DNA of 64,000 nucleotides from Maribacter litoralis. Lineage in GTDB: Bacteria; Bacteroidota; Bacteroidia; Flavobacteriales; Flavobacteriaceae. Under the pieces are notes generated by a model. It was not told the origin of the DNA and ran no database searches. It saw nothing but the letters and a program-made list of their open reading frames with translations. Position 1 is the first letter of the stretch. Each line of letters opens with the position of its first letter. The stretch is from positions 868,001-932,000 of the forward strand of contig NZ_QCZD01000002.1 of NCBI RefSeq assembly GCF_003075045.1, read 5' to 3'. A program made the translations under genes and the position numbers. This document shows, one piece after another, positions 18,774 to 26,803 of this stretch.

Positions 18774-20024
18774 ATGAAAAATGTAGTTGTTATTGGAGGC
18801 GGTATAGTTGGTTTAAGTACAGCATATTATTTACACAAAGAAGGTTGTGAGGTTACGGTTATAGATAAGAGCGATATTACTACAGGCGCATCATTTGTTA
18901 ACGCAGGTTATATTACACCAAGCCATATTATTCCATTGGCTTCTCCTGGTATGATAGCAAAGGGAATTAAAATGATGTTCAATTCGGCAAGTCCGTTTTA
19001 CATGAAGCCAAGGTTTGATCTTGATTTTATAAAGTGGTCTTGGTATTTTCATAAATCATCCACAGCCGCTAAGGTGGAGAAAGCAATTTCTGTAATAAAG
19101 GAAATAAATCTTTTGAGTAGGGAGTTGTTTACCGATATAAAAAAATCTGGAGATCTTGGTGATTTTCAATTAGAGCGAAAAGGTCTTTTAATGTTATATA
19201 AAACAGATGAAACTTATCTTCATGAAAAAAAAATTGCAGAAAGGGTTCAAGATGAGGGTCTTGAAGTTGCCGAATTAAACAAGATCGAATTACAGCAGTT
19301 AGAGCCTAATGTACGAATTGAGGCAGAAGGTGCTATCCACTACCAATGCGATGCTCATACTACACCAAATGAGATTATGCCCAAATTGTTGTCATATTTA
19401 AATAAAAATGGGGTGCATATTAAAACCCATGAAGAAGTGATTGACCTAAAAACTACTGGAAACACTATTAACGAAGTTATTACCAACAAGAATAATTATA
19501 AACCAGATGAGGTAGTTTTGGCAGCTGGTTCATGGAGTGGTGAGCTAGCGAAATTGCTACATTTAAAATTACCTCTGCAAGGGGGCAAAGGCTATAGTAT
19601 TAATGTAGCTAGAGAAACGGGTATTACCATTCCCGCAATTTTAATGGAATCTAAAATGGCAGTTACGCCAATGAACGGTTTTACCAGATTTGCCGGTACT
19701 ATGGAGTTTTCTGGTAATAATAATGTCATTCGAAAAGAAAGGGTTCTGGCTATCGCCAATGGCGCTAGTTCTTTTTATCCCGATGTTGAAATCAATACAA
19801 CTGAAATTAAAAATGTAAAAACAGGATTGCGACCGGTGTCACCAGATGGATTACCTTATATTGGTAGATCCACAACTATTAAAAACTTATTAATAGGAAC
19901 AGGGCACGCCATGATGGGTTGGAGTTTAGGACCGGCAACAGGCAAGTTAATTTCAGAGTTATTGACTGATAATAAGACGTCTATGAACGTATCTTCCTTT
20001 GATCCCAACCGAAATTTTCAATAA
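18774..20024 (+). CDS. FAD-dependent D-amino acid (D-hydroxyproline) dehydrogenase
   Basis: This 416-residue DAO/DadA-family flavoprotein has the N-terminal Rossmann motif GGGIVGLSTAYYL and a C-terminal G-T-GHAMMGWSLGPATG segment. It is expected to oxidise cis-4-hydroxy-D-proline to 1-pyrroline-4-hydroxy-2-carboxylate, the substrate of the DapA-like gene product. It is the last gene of the cluster. The epimerase directly upstream supports the D-hydroxyproline role over a general D-amino acid role. Confidence 0.9.
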   Translation: MKNVVVIGGGIVGLSTAYYLHKEGCEVTVIDKSDITTGASFVNAGYITPSHIIPLASPGMIAKGIKMMFNSASPFYMKPRFDLDFIKWSWYFHKSSTAAKVEKAISVIKEINLLSRELFTDIKKSGDLGDFQLERKGLLMLYKTDETYLHEKKIAERVQDEGLEVAELNKIELQQLEPNVRIEAEGAIHYQCDAHTTPNEIMPKLLSYLNKNGVHIKTHEEVIDLKTTGNTINEVITNKNNYKPDEVVLAAGSWSGELAKLLHLKLPLQGGKGYSINVARETGITIPAILMESKMAVTPMNGFTRFAGTMEFSGNNNVIRKERVLAIANGASSFYPDVEINTTEIKNVKTGLRPVSPDGLPYIGRSTTIKNLLIGTGHAMMGWSLGPATGKLISELLTDNKTSMNVSSFDPNRNFQ

Positions 20025-20058
20025 ATTTGTTAAAAGCTTAACGTAACTTAAATACCAC

Positions 20059-20124
20059 TCACCGACAGTTAAACGTCATTCGTCTACAGTGATCAATTTA
20101 TTTGTGACTTATATCTGACATTTG
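20059..20124 (+). promoter_or_regulatory. LytTR-like direct repeat plus promoter box, before the H-NOX operon
   Basis: Two half-sites, TCACCGACA (20059-20067) and TCGTCTACA (20080-20088), start 21 bp apart. A GACATTTG box (20117-20124) starts 58 bp after the first half-site and would serve as the -7 element. The predicted transcript starts about 15 bp before the receiver gene at 20145. LytTR regulators bind direct repeats at 21-22 bp spacing beside the -35 region, which fits this layout. The same arrangement recurs at 31032 and 32155. Confidence 0.65.
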
Positions 20125-20144
20125 TAGTATCAAAATGAACAACA

Positions 20145-20546
20145 ATGGATATTTTACTAATAGAAGACGATTTAATAGAAGTAATGAAGTTGAAGCGTAC
20201 AGTTTCTAAACTTGATCTTAAGCATTCGATCGTTGAGGCAAAAAACGGAGAATCAGCATTAACATATTTACGTTCTGGTGAAAAGTTACCTGATATTATA
20301 TTGTTAGATTTAAATATGCCAAGAATGAACGGCATAGAATTTCTATCGATATTGAAGGAAGATGAGCAGTTGAGATACTTACCTACAATTATTTTAACTA
20401 CTTCTGAAAATAGAGCAGATTTATTAAAATGTTATGAAGTAGGCATTGCAGGTTACGTGATAAAACCACTAAAATATGAGGATTACGAGTACAAACTAAA
20501 CGCTGTTTTAGAGTACTGGAGTGTTAACCAACTAGTGAAAGGCTAA
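20145..20546 (+). CDS. Single-domain response regulator (receiver only)
   Basis: This 133-residue protein is a stand-alone CheY-like receiver related to Rcp1-type regulators. The acidic pocket is ED at residues 7-9, the phospho-acceptor is D55 (ILLDLNMP), and the conserved lysine lies in GYVIKPL. With no output domain it probably passes phosphoryl groups or binds a partner. It is the first gene of the H-NOX signalling cluster, 81 bp upstream of the H-NOX gene, and directly follows the repeat-bearing promoter. Confidence 0.92.
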   Translation: MDILLIEDDLIEVMKLKRTVSKLDLKHSIVEAKNGESALTYLRSGEKLPDIILLDLNMPRMNGIEFLSILKEDEQLRYLPTIILTTSENRADLLKCYEVGIAGYVIKPLKYEDYEYKLNAVLEYWSVNQLVKG

Positions 20547-20596
20547 CAAAAAAGCTCATTTCACAACATTTTCCTGCATTTTCGTATTAATTTTCC

Positions 20597-20604
20597 TACG
20601 TTTG
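20597..20604 (+). promoter_or_regulatory. Candidate internal promoter -7 box before the H-NOX gene
   Basis: TACGTTTG is an exact match to TAnnTTTG, 23 bp upstream of the H-NOX start. I see no clear TTTG at -33. It may allow H-NOX and the kinases to be expressed apart from the receiver gene. Confidence 0.45.
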
Positions 20605-20627
20605 GGAAACGTTATTAAAAAATTGAA

Positions 20628-21170
20628 ATGAAGGGAATAGTATTTACTGAGTTTTTAGAAATGGTCGAATCTGAATTTGGATTAGAGACTGTTGATAATA
20701 TTATAGAAAAAGCAGATTTGCCTTCTCAGGGCATTTATACCTCTGTAGCCACCTACGAATTTAATGAAATGGTGGCGTTGGTCACCCAATTAAGTGAAGA
20801 GGTAGATTTACCTGCTGGTGACCTTATTTACGCATTTGGACTTTATCTTTTCTCAAGTCTAAAAAATGCACATCCTGAAGTTATACAAAGTTATTTGTCA
20901 CCAATAGGTCTTTTATATTCAATAGAAGACCATATTCATGTACACGTTAAAAAATTATATCCGGAAGCGGAACTGCCTACTTTCAAAATTCTTGAAAAGA
21001 CAGATAATTCCATATCTATGATATATAGTTCTTCTAGAGGGCTATATAGATTGGCACATGGTTTAATTGAAAAAGCATTTGAACATTTTAATGGTAAGGC
21101 AGATATTACTTATGAACTTCTAAAGGATGATGGTACCGAAGTAAAATTTGACGTTGTACAACATGGATAG
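20628..21170 (+). CDS. H-NOX heme nitric-oxide sensor
   Basis: This 180-residue stand-alone H-NOX protein should bind heme and sense nitric oxide in the cytosol. The proximal heme ligand is most likely H104 in DHIHVHVKKLYP, and the heme-propionate motif YxSxR is Y133-S-S-S-R137. Length is that of bacterial H-NOX. In proteobacteria such proteins control a partner histidine kinase. Here the next gene is a soluble PAS kinase whose start codon lies inside the end of the H-NOX frame, a strong sign of a functional pair. Confidence 0.95.
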   Translation: MKGIVFTEFLEMVESEFGLETVDNIIEKADLPSQGIYTSVATYEFNEMVALVTQLSEEVDLPAGDLIYAFGLYLFSSLKNAHPEVIQSYLSPIGLLYSIEDHIHVHVKKLYPEAELPTFKILEKTDNSISMIYSSSRGLYRLAHGLIEKAFEHFNGKADITYELLKDDGTEVKFDVVQHG

Positions 21171-23142
21171 TAAAGAAGTTGTTCTTTTAAAAAAAGCCCT
21201 CGAAAGACAAAAAAGAGCACGACAGCAAGCTGAAAAGATATTGGAGGAAAAATCTCATGAACTTTATGAGGTGGCCAGCCATTTAAGGGAATCTAATGCT
21301 AAGCTGGAAAATTTATTGAGCGAAAAAACGTCTGAGTTAGATGGCGTTTTTATAAATATCATTGACCCTTATGTGGTGATGGACTTATCATTTAACGTGG
21401 TAAGTATGAATTTATCTGCAAAAAACTTTTTAGGTTATGATAATAAAATCGAAGAGGTAAACCTTTGGAAAATGGTACATAAAGATTATATGGAATATAC
21501 CATAGAATCTTTTAGTAGTTTAAAAGAGGTAGGCAAACTTAAAAACTATAGAGCAAAAATATTGGTTAAAGGCGGAGTTGAAAAATGGGTGGAGATTAAT
21601 GCCAGCTTAGTTTACAATAAAGAAAAACAACCTGTTGCCGCCCAAGGTATTGTTAGGGATATTACTCAAGAAATGGAAGTAAGGGAGTTGCTGTCTGAAC
21701 AAAAAAGACAATTAGATGTAATTGTAAACAGCTCACCCTTAGGTATTATACTTGCCGATGCCAACATAATACTTAAGGTAAATTATACAATGACCTCTTT
21801 ATTGGGCTATTCTTTGAACAGCTTTATGAAAATGAACGTTGAGGACTTTACCGATAAAGAAAGTTTAGAACTAGCCAAAGAATACTCATCTAAAATGAAT
21901 AATGGTGAAATAGACAATTATACTATTAAGCAGAAATTCATAAAGAGTGATGGAGAAAAATTACAAGTAAAACTATCTGTCAATGCGGTAAGGAATATTT
22001 ATAAAGAAGTCAACTATATCGTAATGATGGTTGAAGACATTACCCAACAGTTGGAAGCTGAAGAACGTTTAAAGTCTGAAAGGGAAAAGTATAGTGGAAT
22101 AATTGCCAATATGAACTTAGGGCTTTTAGAGGCAAATAGAGAAGGCGTTATTCAAATGGTCAATCAAAGTTTTTGTGATATGATCGGCTTTGAAGAAAGT
22201 GAATTGCTTAATACAGATGCCAAGGATTTTGTAAGCCTAGAAGATAAAAATAAAGTAGCCGATAAGATCAAAACCCGTGCAAACGGAAATTCAGATTCGT
22301 ATGAAGTACATGTTATTACCAAGTCTGGAGAAAAAAGGCATTGGTTAATAAGTGTTGCTCCTCGTTATAATAAAAATCATGAGGTAATTGGTTCAATTGG
22401 TATTACACTTGATATTACTGAGCAAAAAGAACTGGAATTACAGAAAGAGAAATTGGTTAAAGACCTTGAAAATAGTAATCAAGGTTTACAAGAATATGCA
22501 CATATTGTTTCCCACGACCTTAAATCACCTTTAAGAAGTATCAGTGCTCTTGCCACTTGGTTAAGTGATGATTATAAAGATGTTTTGGATGAAGGCGGTA
22601 AGCAGAATTTAGAGCTAATGCAAGAAAAGGTGGCTTCTATGGATAAGTTGATTCATGGTATACTCGAGTATTCAACCGCAAACAGTTCTGCCTTAGATAA
22701 TTCTAAAGTAGATTTAAATAGTGTAATTGCCGATATAGGTGAGACTATTTTTATTCCCGAACACGTGAAATTAGAAGTGCCAAAAGTACTGCCGATCATT
22801 ATGGCAGATAGAATTAAAGTGCATCAGGTATTTCAGAATATTATAGGTAATGCAGTAGTGCATATAGAAAGAGAAGTTGGTCTAGTAGAAGTACTTTATA
22901 AAGATAATGGTGATTTTTGGCAATTTACGATCAGTGATAATGGAGTAGGAATACCGGAAGAATATCATAAGAAAATCTTCGACATCTTCCAGTCTATTGG
23001 TAATAATGAAAGATCTACAGGTATTGGTTTATCCATCGTAAAAAAAATAATTGATCGTTACCAAGGTAAGGTTTGGGTAGATAGTGTAGTAGGTGAAGGT
23101 ACCCAGTTTCACTTTACAATTAAAAAAGACCATAACGAATAA
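21163..23142 (+). CDS. Soluble PAS histidine kinase, H-NOX partner
   Basis: This is a cytosolic sensor kinase of about 659 residues with no membrane segments. I choose the ATG at 21163 (MDSKEVVLLKKAL), which overlaps the H-NOX stop by 8 bp. An N-terminal coiled coil (about 1-50) is followed by three PAS domains (about 55-170, 180-300 and 310-430). The HisKA domain carries the phospho-acceptor in VSHDLKSPLRS, and the HATPase domain carries DNGVGIPEEYH and GIGLSIVKK. There is no receiver domain, so phosphotransfer to the downstream HPt or receivers is expected. NO-bound H-NOX probably alters its activity. Confidence 0.93.
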   Translation: MDSKEVVLLKKALERQKRARQQAEKILEEKSHELYEVASHLRESNAKLENLLSEKTSELDGVFINIIDPYVVMDLSFNVVSMNLSAKNFLGYDNKIEEVNLWKMVHKDYMEYTIESFSSLKEVGKLKNYRAKILVKGGVEKWVEINASLVYNKEKQPVAAQGIVRDITQEMEVRELLSEQKRQLDVIVNSSPLGIILADANIILKVNYTMTSLLGYSLNSFMKMNVEDFTDKESLELAKEYSSKMNNGEIDNYTIKQKFIKSDGEKLQVKLSVNAVRNIYKEVNYIVMMVEDITQQLEAEERLKSEREKYSGIIANMNLGLLEANREGVIQMVNQSFCDMIGFEESELLNTDAKDFVSLEDKNKVADKIKTRANGNSDSYEVHVITKSGEKRHWLISVAPRYNKNHEVIGSIGITLDITEQKELELQKEKLVKDLENSNQGLQEYAHIVSHDLKSPLRSISALATWLSDDYKDVLDEGGKQNLELMQEKVASMDKLIHGILEYSTANSSALDNSKVDLNSVIADIGETIFIPEHVKLEVPKVLPIIMADRIKVHQVFQNIIGNAVVHIEREVGLVEVLYKDNGDFWQFTISDNGVGIPEEYHKKIFDIFQSIGNNERSTGIGLSIVKKIIDRYQGKVWVDSVVGEGTQFHFTIKKDHNE

Positions 23143-23149
23143 CAGAGAT

Positions 23150-24280
23150 ATGAAAATAGTTCAAGCAATTAAAAAGGGAAATGAGCCAATTGTACTTCAA
23201 AACCCAAGTCATTTAAAGGAACCTTTGGTTTTGGTGTTTGGTAACAGGTATATGCTTGAAGATGAGGCCTTGTTTAATGAAGTAAGAGCACTTTTTCCAG
23301 AAGGTCATATCGTATTTGGTACCACATCTGGCGAAATTATAGATGATAATGTTTTAGAAGGTACAGTGGTATTGACCGCCATTGAATTTGAAAAAAGTAA
23401 AATTTTAGTAAAAAGATGTAATGTAAAAGATTACAAACATGATGATAAAAAATTAGGAGCTAATTTAGCCGCACAGTTTCCAAAGGATAATTTAAAACAC
23501 CTATTCGTTATTTCAGAAGGTAGTACGGTAAACGGTAGTGCTTTAATTGAAGGAATTGAACATTTAAATAGTAACAACTTTGGACTTTCTGGAGGTTTAT
23601 GTGGTGATGATGACCGTTTTGAACGCACTTTAGCCTCGTATAATGAAAACCCTAAAGAAGGGGAAATCGTTGCTATTGGTTTTTATGGAGATACACTAGA
23701 GATTTCAAGTGCAAACTATGGAGGGTGGACTACTTTTGGTCCTGAAAGAATCATTACAAAATCTAAAGGCAATATTTTATTTGAATTGGATGGTAAACCA
23801 GCTTTAGATCTTTATAAAACCTATTTAGGTGAAAAAGCCAATGAACTACCAAAATCTGCATTGCTATATCCGCTAAGTGTAAAGGCAACAGAAGATGCCG
23901 AACCTTTGGTACGCACAATTATAAATATAGATGAGGTTGAAAATACAATGACCCTAGCCGGTGATATACCTGAAGGGTCTAGGGTACAGCTAATGATGTC
24001 TTCTGTAGACGATATTGCCAATGGGGCTTTTCATGCAGCAGAACTGGCTATGCGGAACAGAAAAGCAGCGCCAGAATTGGCTTTGTTGATCAGTTGTGTT
24101 GGTAGAAAATTAGTAATGGATCAACGTACCGAAGAAGAAATAGAAGAAGTAAAGGCGGTAATTGGTGATAGTACCGTAATCAGCGGGTTTTACTCTTATG
24201 GAGAAATGGCACCCTTTGGTGGTCAAGATAGTTGTAAATTGCACAATCAGACCATGACACTAACTTTATTCAGTGAATAA
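23150..24280 (+). CDS. FIST-domain sensor protein, possible NosP-type NO sensor
   Basis: This protein has about 376 residues. I choose the ATG at 23150, just after the kinase stop, because the longer frame runs back into that gene. It contains an N-terminal FIST domain (TSGEI at about residues 60-64, LSGGLCGDD further on) and a FIST_C domain ending in SYGEMAPFGG and LHNQTMTLTLF. FIST proteins are cytosolic sensory modules. One branch, NosP, binds heme and NO and controls a co-encoded histidine kinase. The adjacent kinase and H-NOX gene make that role attractive here. I cannot identify the heme ligand from sequence alone. Confidence 0.88.
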   Translation: MKIVQAIKKGNEPIVLQNPSHLKEPLVLVFGNRYMLEDEALFNEVRALFPEGHIVFGTTSGEIIDDNVLEGTVVLTAIEFEKSKILVKRCNVKDYKHDDKKLGANLAAQFPKDNLKHLFVISEGSTVNGSALIEGIEHLNSNNFGLSGGLCGDDDRFERTLASYNENPKEGEIVAIGFYGDTLEISSANYGGWTTFGPERIITKSKGNILFELDGKPALDLYKTYLGEKANELPKSALLYPLSVKATEDAEPLVRTIINIDEVENTMTLAGDIPEGSRVQLMMSSVDDIANGAFHAAELAMRNRKAAPELALLISCVGRKLVMDQRTEEEIEEVKAVIGDSTVISGFYSYGEMAPFGGQDSCKLHNQTMTLTLFSE

Positions 24281-25344
24281 TGCATTCTCTTTTAAAAAGA
24301 CAAATACGAAAGTACTTACCGGCCGATTTAAGGGCGCATTCAGAAATGGATAGCTTTTTAGAAGCTATAGAAAAGTCTTATGAAAATTTTGAAGATAAAT
24401 TTTCTATGTTGCATAGGGCTTCTACCATAAGTTCTGATGAACTTTTTGAAGCGAACAAAAAATTACAGAAAGAGGCGTTGCAGCAAAAAAATATTCTTGT
24501 TTCATTAGAAAAGGCTATTCATAGTTTAAGAGAGAATTTAAATGATGAGCAGGAATTCGAATTTAATATCGAGAATGAATTCAACGCAGAACATCTAGCT
24601 TCGTACATAAGCAGTTTGGCATCTAAGGTTTCTAATATGACGACTGAAAAAGATAAACTGGTTGCTAATTTAGAAAACCAGAACGAATCTTTAAATAATT
24701 ATGCGCACATGGTATCTCATGATTTAAGATCGCCCATTAGAAACATCAGCGCATTGATGAATTGGATCATGGAAGATGAAAAAGATAAATTTTCTCAGAT
24801 CAGTAAAGATAATTGCTCATTAGTATCTGAAAATTTAATTAAGATGGATAAGCTGGTTACCGGTATTTTAAACCATGCAACAATGGGTGAAACTAAAGAA
24901 CAAAGGGTAATGTTCAGTTTAGAAGAAAGCCTAAAGGATATTGAGAAAACTATTTACGTTCCAGAGAATGTAACCTTTAAGTATCAAAAAGATCTTCCAA
25001 AAATGGAGTTCGAAAAAGAGAGGTTAGAGCAATTGTTCATGAACCTATTCTTAAATGCCATTACGGCAACTGAACATTTGGAGAACGGAGTAATTGAAAT
25101 TGGTTATGAACCAGATGATACCTATTGGAAATTTAGTGTTTCAGACAATGGGAAAGGTATTCCTGTAAAGCACCAAGAAGGTATATTTCAAATGTTCAAA
25201 AAATTAGAGACTTCCATTAACGCTACTGGTATTGGACTTGCAATTGTTAAGAAAATTACAGTTCTTTATGAAGGTAGTGTTTGGTTAGAGTCAGAAGAAA
25301 ATGTTGGTACTACATTTTTTATAACTTTAAAAAAGAATACATGA
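24280..25344 (+). CDS. Soluble histidine kinase, FIST partner
   Basis: This 354-residue cytosolic kinase has no PAS or membrane segments. A long coiled-coil region (about 1-135) leads to HisKA (VSHDLRSPIRNIS) and HATPase (DNGKGIPVKHQ, GIGLAIVKK). Its core is closely similar to the H-NOX partner kinase, e.g. YAHxVSHDLxSPxRxISAL in both, which suggests duplication. The start overlaps the FIST stop by one base and the stop overlaps the HPt start, so translation is coupled throughout. Its input is probably the FIST protein. Confidence 0.92.
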   Translation: MHSLLKRQIRKYLPADLRAHSEMDSFLEAIEKSYENFEDKFSMLHRASTISSDELFEANKKLQKEALQQKNILVSLEKAIHSLRENLNDEQEFEFNIENEFNAEHLASYISSLASKVSNMTTEKDKLVANLENQNESLNNYAHMVSHDLRSPIRNISALMNWIMEDEKDKFSQISKDNCSLVSENLIKMDKLVTGILNHATMGETKEQRVMFSLEESLKDIEKTIYVPENVTFKYQKDLPKMEFEKERLEQLFMNLFLNAITATEHLENGVIEIGYEPDDTYWKFSVSDNGKGIPVKHQEGIFQMFKKLETSINATGIGLAIVKKITVLYEGSVWLESEENVGTTFFITLKKNT

Positions 25345-25661
25345 TAGAGCAACCAAACCTAGATTATGTCGATCAACTTGCTGGCGATGATATTGCTTTT
25401 AGAGGTCAGTTCATAGAAATAATTAAAACGGAGTTTCCATTAGAGAAAGAAGAGTATTTTGGTCATGTTACCAATAACAGATTTAAGGAAACCGCAGAAA
25501 TAGTACACAAATTAAAACACAAGTTCAATATTTTAGGGATGCAAGATTCATACAAACTTGCGGTAACCTATGAAATGGAGTTGTTAAAAGGTAACCAAGA
25601 TAGTAAGTCAAAATTCATAAAAGTTCTCCAAACTATTGATGAATATATTAAAACAATATAA
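25341..25661 (+). CDS. HPt phosphotransfer protein
   Basis: This 106-residue all-helical protein starts at the ATG at 25341, which overlaps the kinase stop in an ATGA arrangement. H56 in EIVHKLKHKFNILG is the phospho-accepting histidine of HPt domains. As the only HPt in the operon, it can collect phosphoryl groups from the two kinases and pass them to the LytTR regulator or the stand-alone receivers. The neighbouring LytTR gene begins at the next base after its stop codon. Confidence 0.88.
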   Translation: MIEQPNLDYVDQLAGDDIAFRGQFIEIIKTEFPLEKEEYFGHVTNNRFKETAEIVHKLKHKFNILGMQDSYKLAVTYEMELLKGNQDSKSKFIKVLQTIDEYIKTI

Positions 25662-26372
25662 ATGAACTGTATTATAATTGATGACGAGGCTATGGCAAGG
25701 GCAATTGTTAAGCAATTGTGTTCCAAAATTCCTAACCTAGATGTCATTGAAGAGTTTGACAATGCTATATCGGCTATAAAATTCTTAAATCAGCAGACTA
25801 TAGATGTTATTTTCTTAGATATCCATATGCCTGGTTTTAGTGGTGTAGACTTTGTACAGACCTTAAAGGATCCGCCAAAGATTGTTTTGACCACCTCAGA
25901 CACTGATTTTGCTATTGCTGCCTACGAATATGAGAGTATTGTAGATTATTTGGTAAAGCCAATTACACAAGAAAGGTTTGAGAAATGTATTGATAAAATA
26001 TCAAATTTACCAGCTCACAAACCAGCACAGCCAGCAGCTACAGGTAATGAAAAAGATGAAGGCGAAGATCTATATATCAATATTGATAGAAGGCTTATTA
26101 AGTTAAAGTTGAATGAGATCTTAGTCATAGAGGCTAAAGGTGATTATATTGACGTTAAAACGGAGAAGGAAGATTATAGAGTACACACCACATTAAAAAA
26201 AATTAAGGAAAAACTGCCAGAACGGTTGTTTTTACAAATACATCGCTCCTATATCATAAACTTTACTAAAATCATTGATATTGAAGACAATAGTGTGTTA
26301 ATTGCAAAGAACGTTGTGCCAATTAGCCGCTCTAACCGCCCAGAACTAATGAGAAGGTTGAATTTATTGTAG
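25662..26372 (+). CDS. LytTR-type response regulator
   Basis: This 236-residue regulator combines a receiver domain (about 1-120, acidic DDE at 7-9, D53 in IFLDIHMP, K in DYLVKPI) with a LytTR DNA-binding domain (about 138-236, with LKLNEILVIEAKGDYIDV, IHRSYIIN and ISRS). It is the only DNA-binding output of the H-NOX/FIST operon. LytTR domains bind paired direct repeats about 21 bp apart. Such repeats occur at the promoter of its own operon and at two polysaccharide-locus promoters, so it is the prime candidate regulator of all three. Confidence 0.94.
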   Translation: MNCIIIDDEAMARAIVKQLCSKIPNLDVIEEFDNAISAIKFLNQQTIDVIFLDIHMPGFSGVDFVQTLKDPPKIVLTTSDTDFAIAAYEYESIVDYLVKPITQERFEKCIDKISNLPAHKPAQPAATGNEKDEGEDLYINIDRRLIKLKLNEILVIEAKGDYIDVKTEKEDYRVHTTLKKIKEKLPERLFLQIHRSYIINFTKIIDIEDNSVLIAKNVVPISRSNRPELMRRLNLL

Positions 26373-26386
26373 AGGTGTGTAATGTA

Positions 26387-26800
26387 TTACCAATTTTGTT
26401 GGTATATTTTTTTAAATATTTCTGCTAATTGTACTTTATTTACCGGTTTTACCACATAGCCGGTAAGTTCTTCAAAGTTAGATGCTCTTTTTATATCACT
26501 ATTTCGCATAGATGAGCTTACCATATAAATATTGATGTTATTTATAATTTTTGGTTTAAGTTTTTTAAACTCATTCAAAAAGCCCCAACCATCTAAAAAT
26601 GGCATATTGATATCCAAGAATATTACCTCGGGCAAATCTAAATTCTGCTTTGTACATTCTGCAATATATTCAACAGCTTGTTCCCCGTCTGTAAAAGTAG
26701 AGACTACTAATTCTTTTGATAGTTGGTGAATGGTCTTTTCCATTAAATATAAATAAAGCTCATCATCGTCTACTAACAAAATATTCGGCTTTGTATTCAT
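26387..26800 (-). CDS. Single-domain response regulator (receiver only)
   Basis: This 137-residue stand-alone receiver has the acidic residues DDD at 11-13, phospho-acceptor D63 (IFLDINMP) and lysine in GYVVKPV. It follows the Cache-domain kinase on the same strand by 3 bp, so the two form a kinase/regulator pair. It lacks an output domain, so it should signal through protein contacts. It is convergent with the LytTR gene. Confidence 0.9.
   Translation of the reverse strand: MNTKPNILLVDDDELYLYLMEKTIHQLSKELVVSTFTDGEQAVEYIAECTKQNLDLPEVIFLDINMPFLDGWGFLNEFKKLKPKIINNINIYMVSSSMRNSDIKRASNFEELTGYVVKPVNKVQLAEIFKKIYQQNW
26388..26411. terminator. Probable bidirectional terminator between convergent regulator genes
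   Basis: TACCAA and TTGGTA (26388-26393 and 26399-26404) form a 6-bp stem with a TTTTG loop, followed by a T run on the plus strand. It lies 15 bp after the LytTR stop and overlaps the 3' end of the minus-strand receiver gene. Confidence 0.5.
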
Positions 26801-26803
26801 AAT

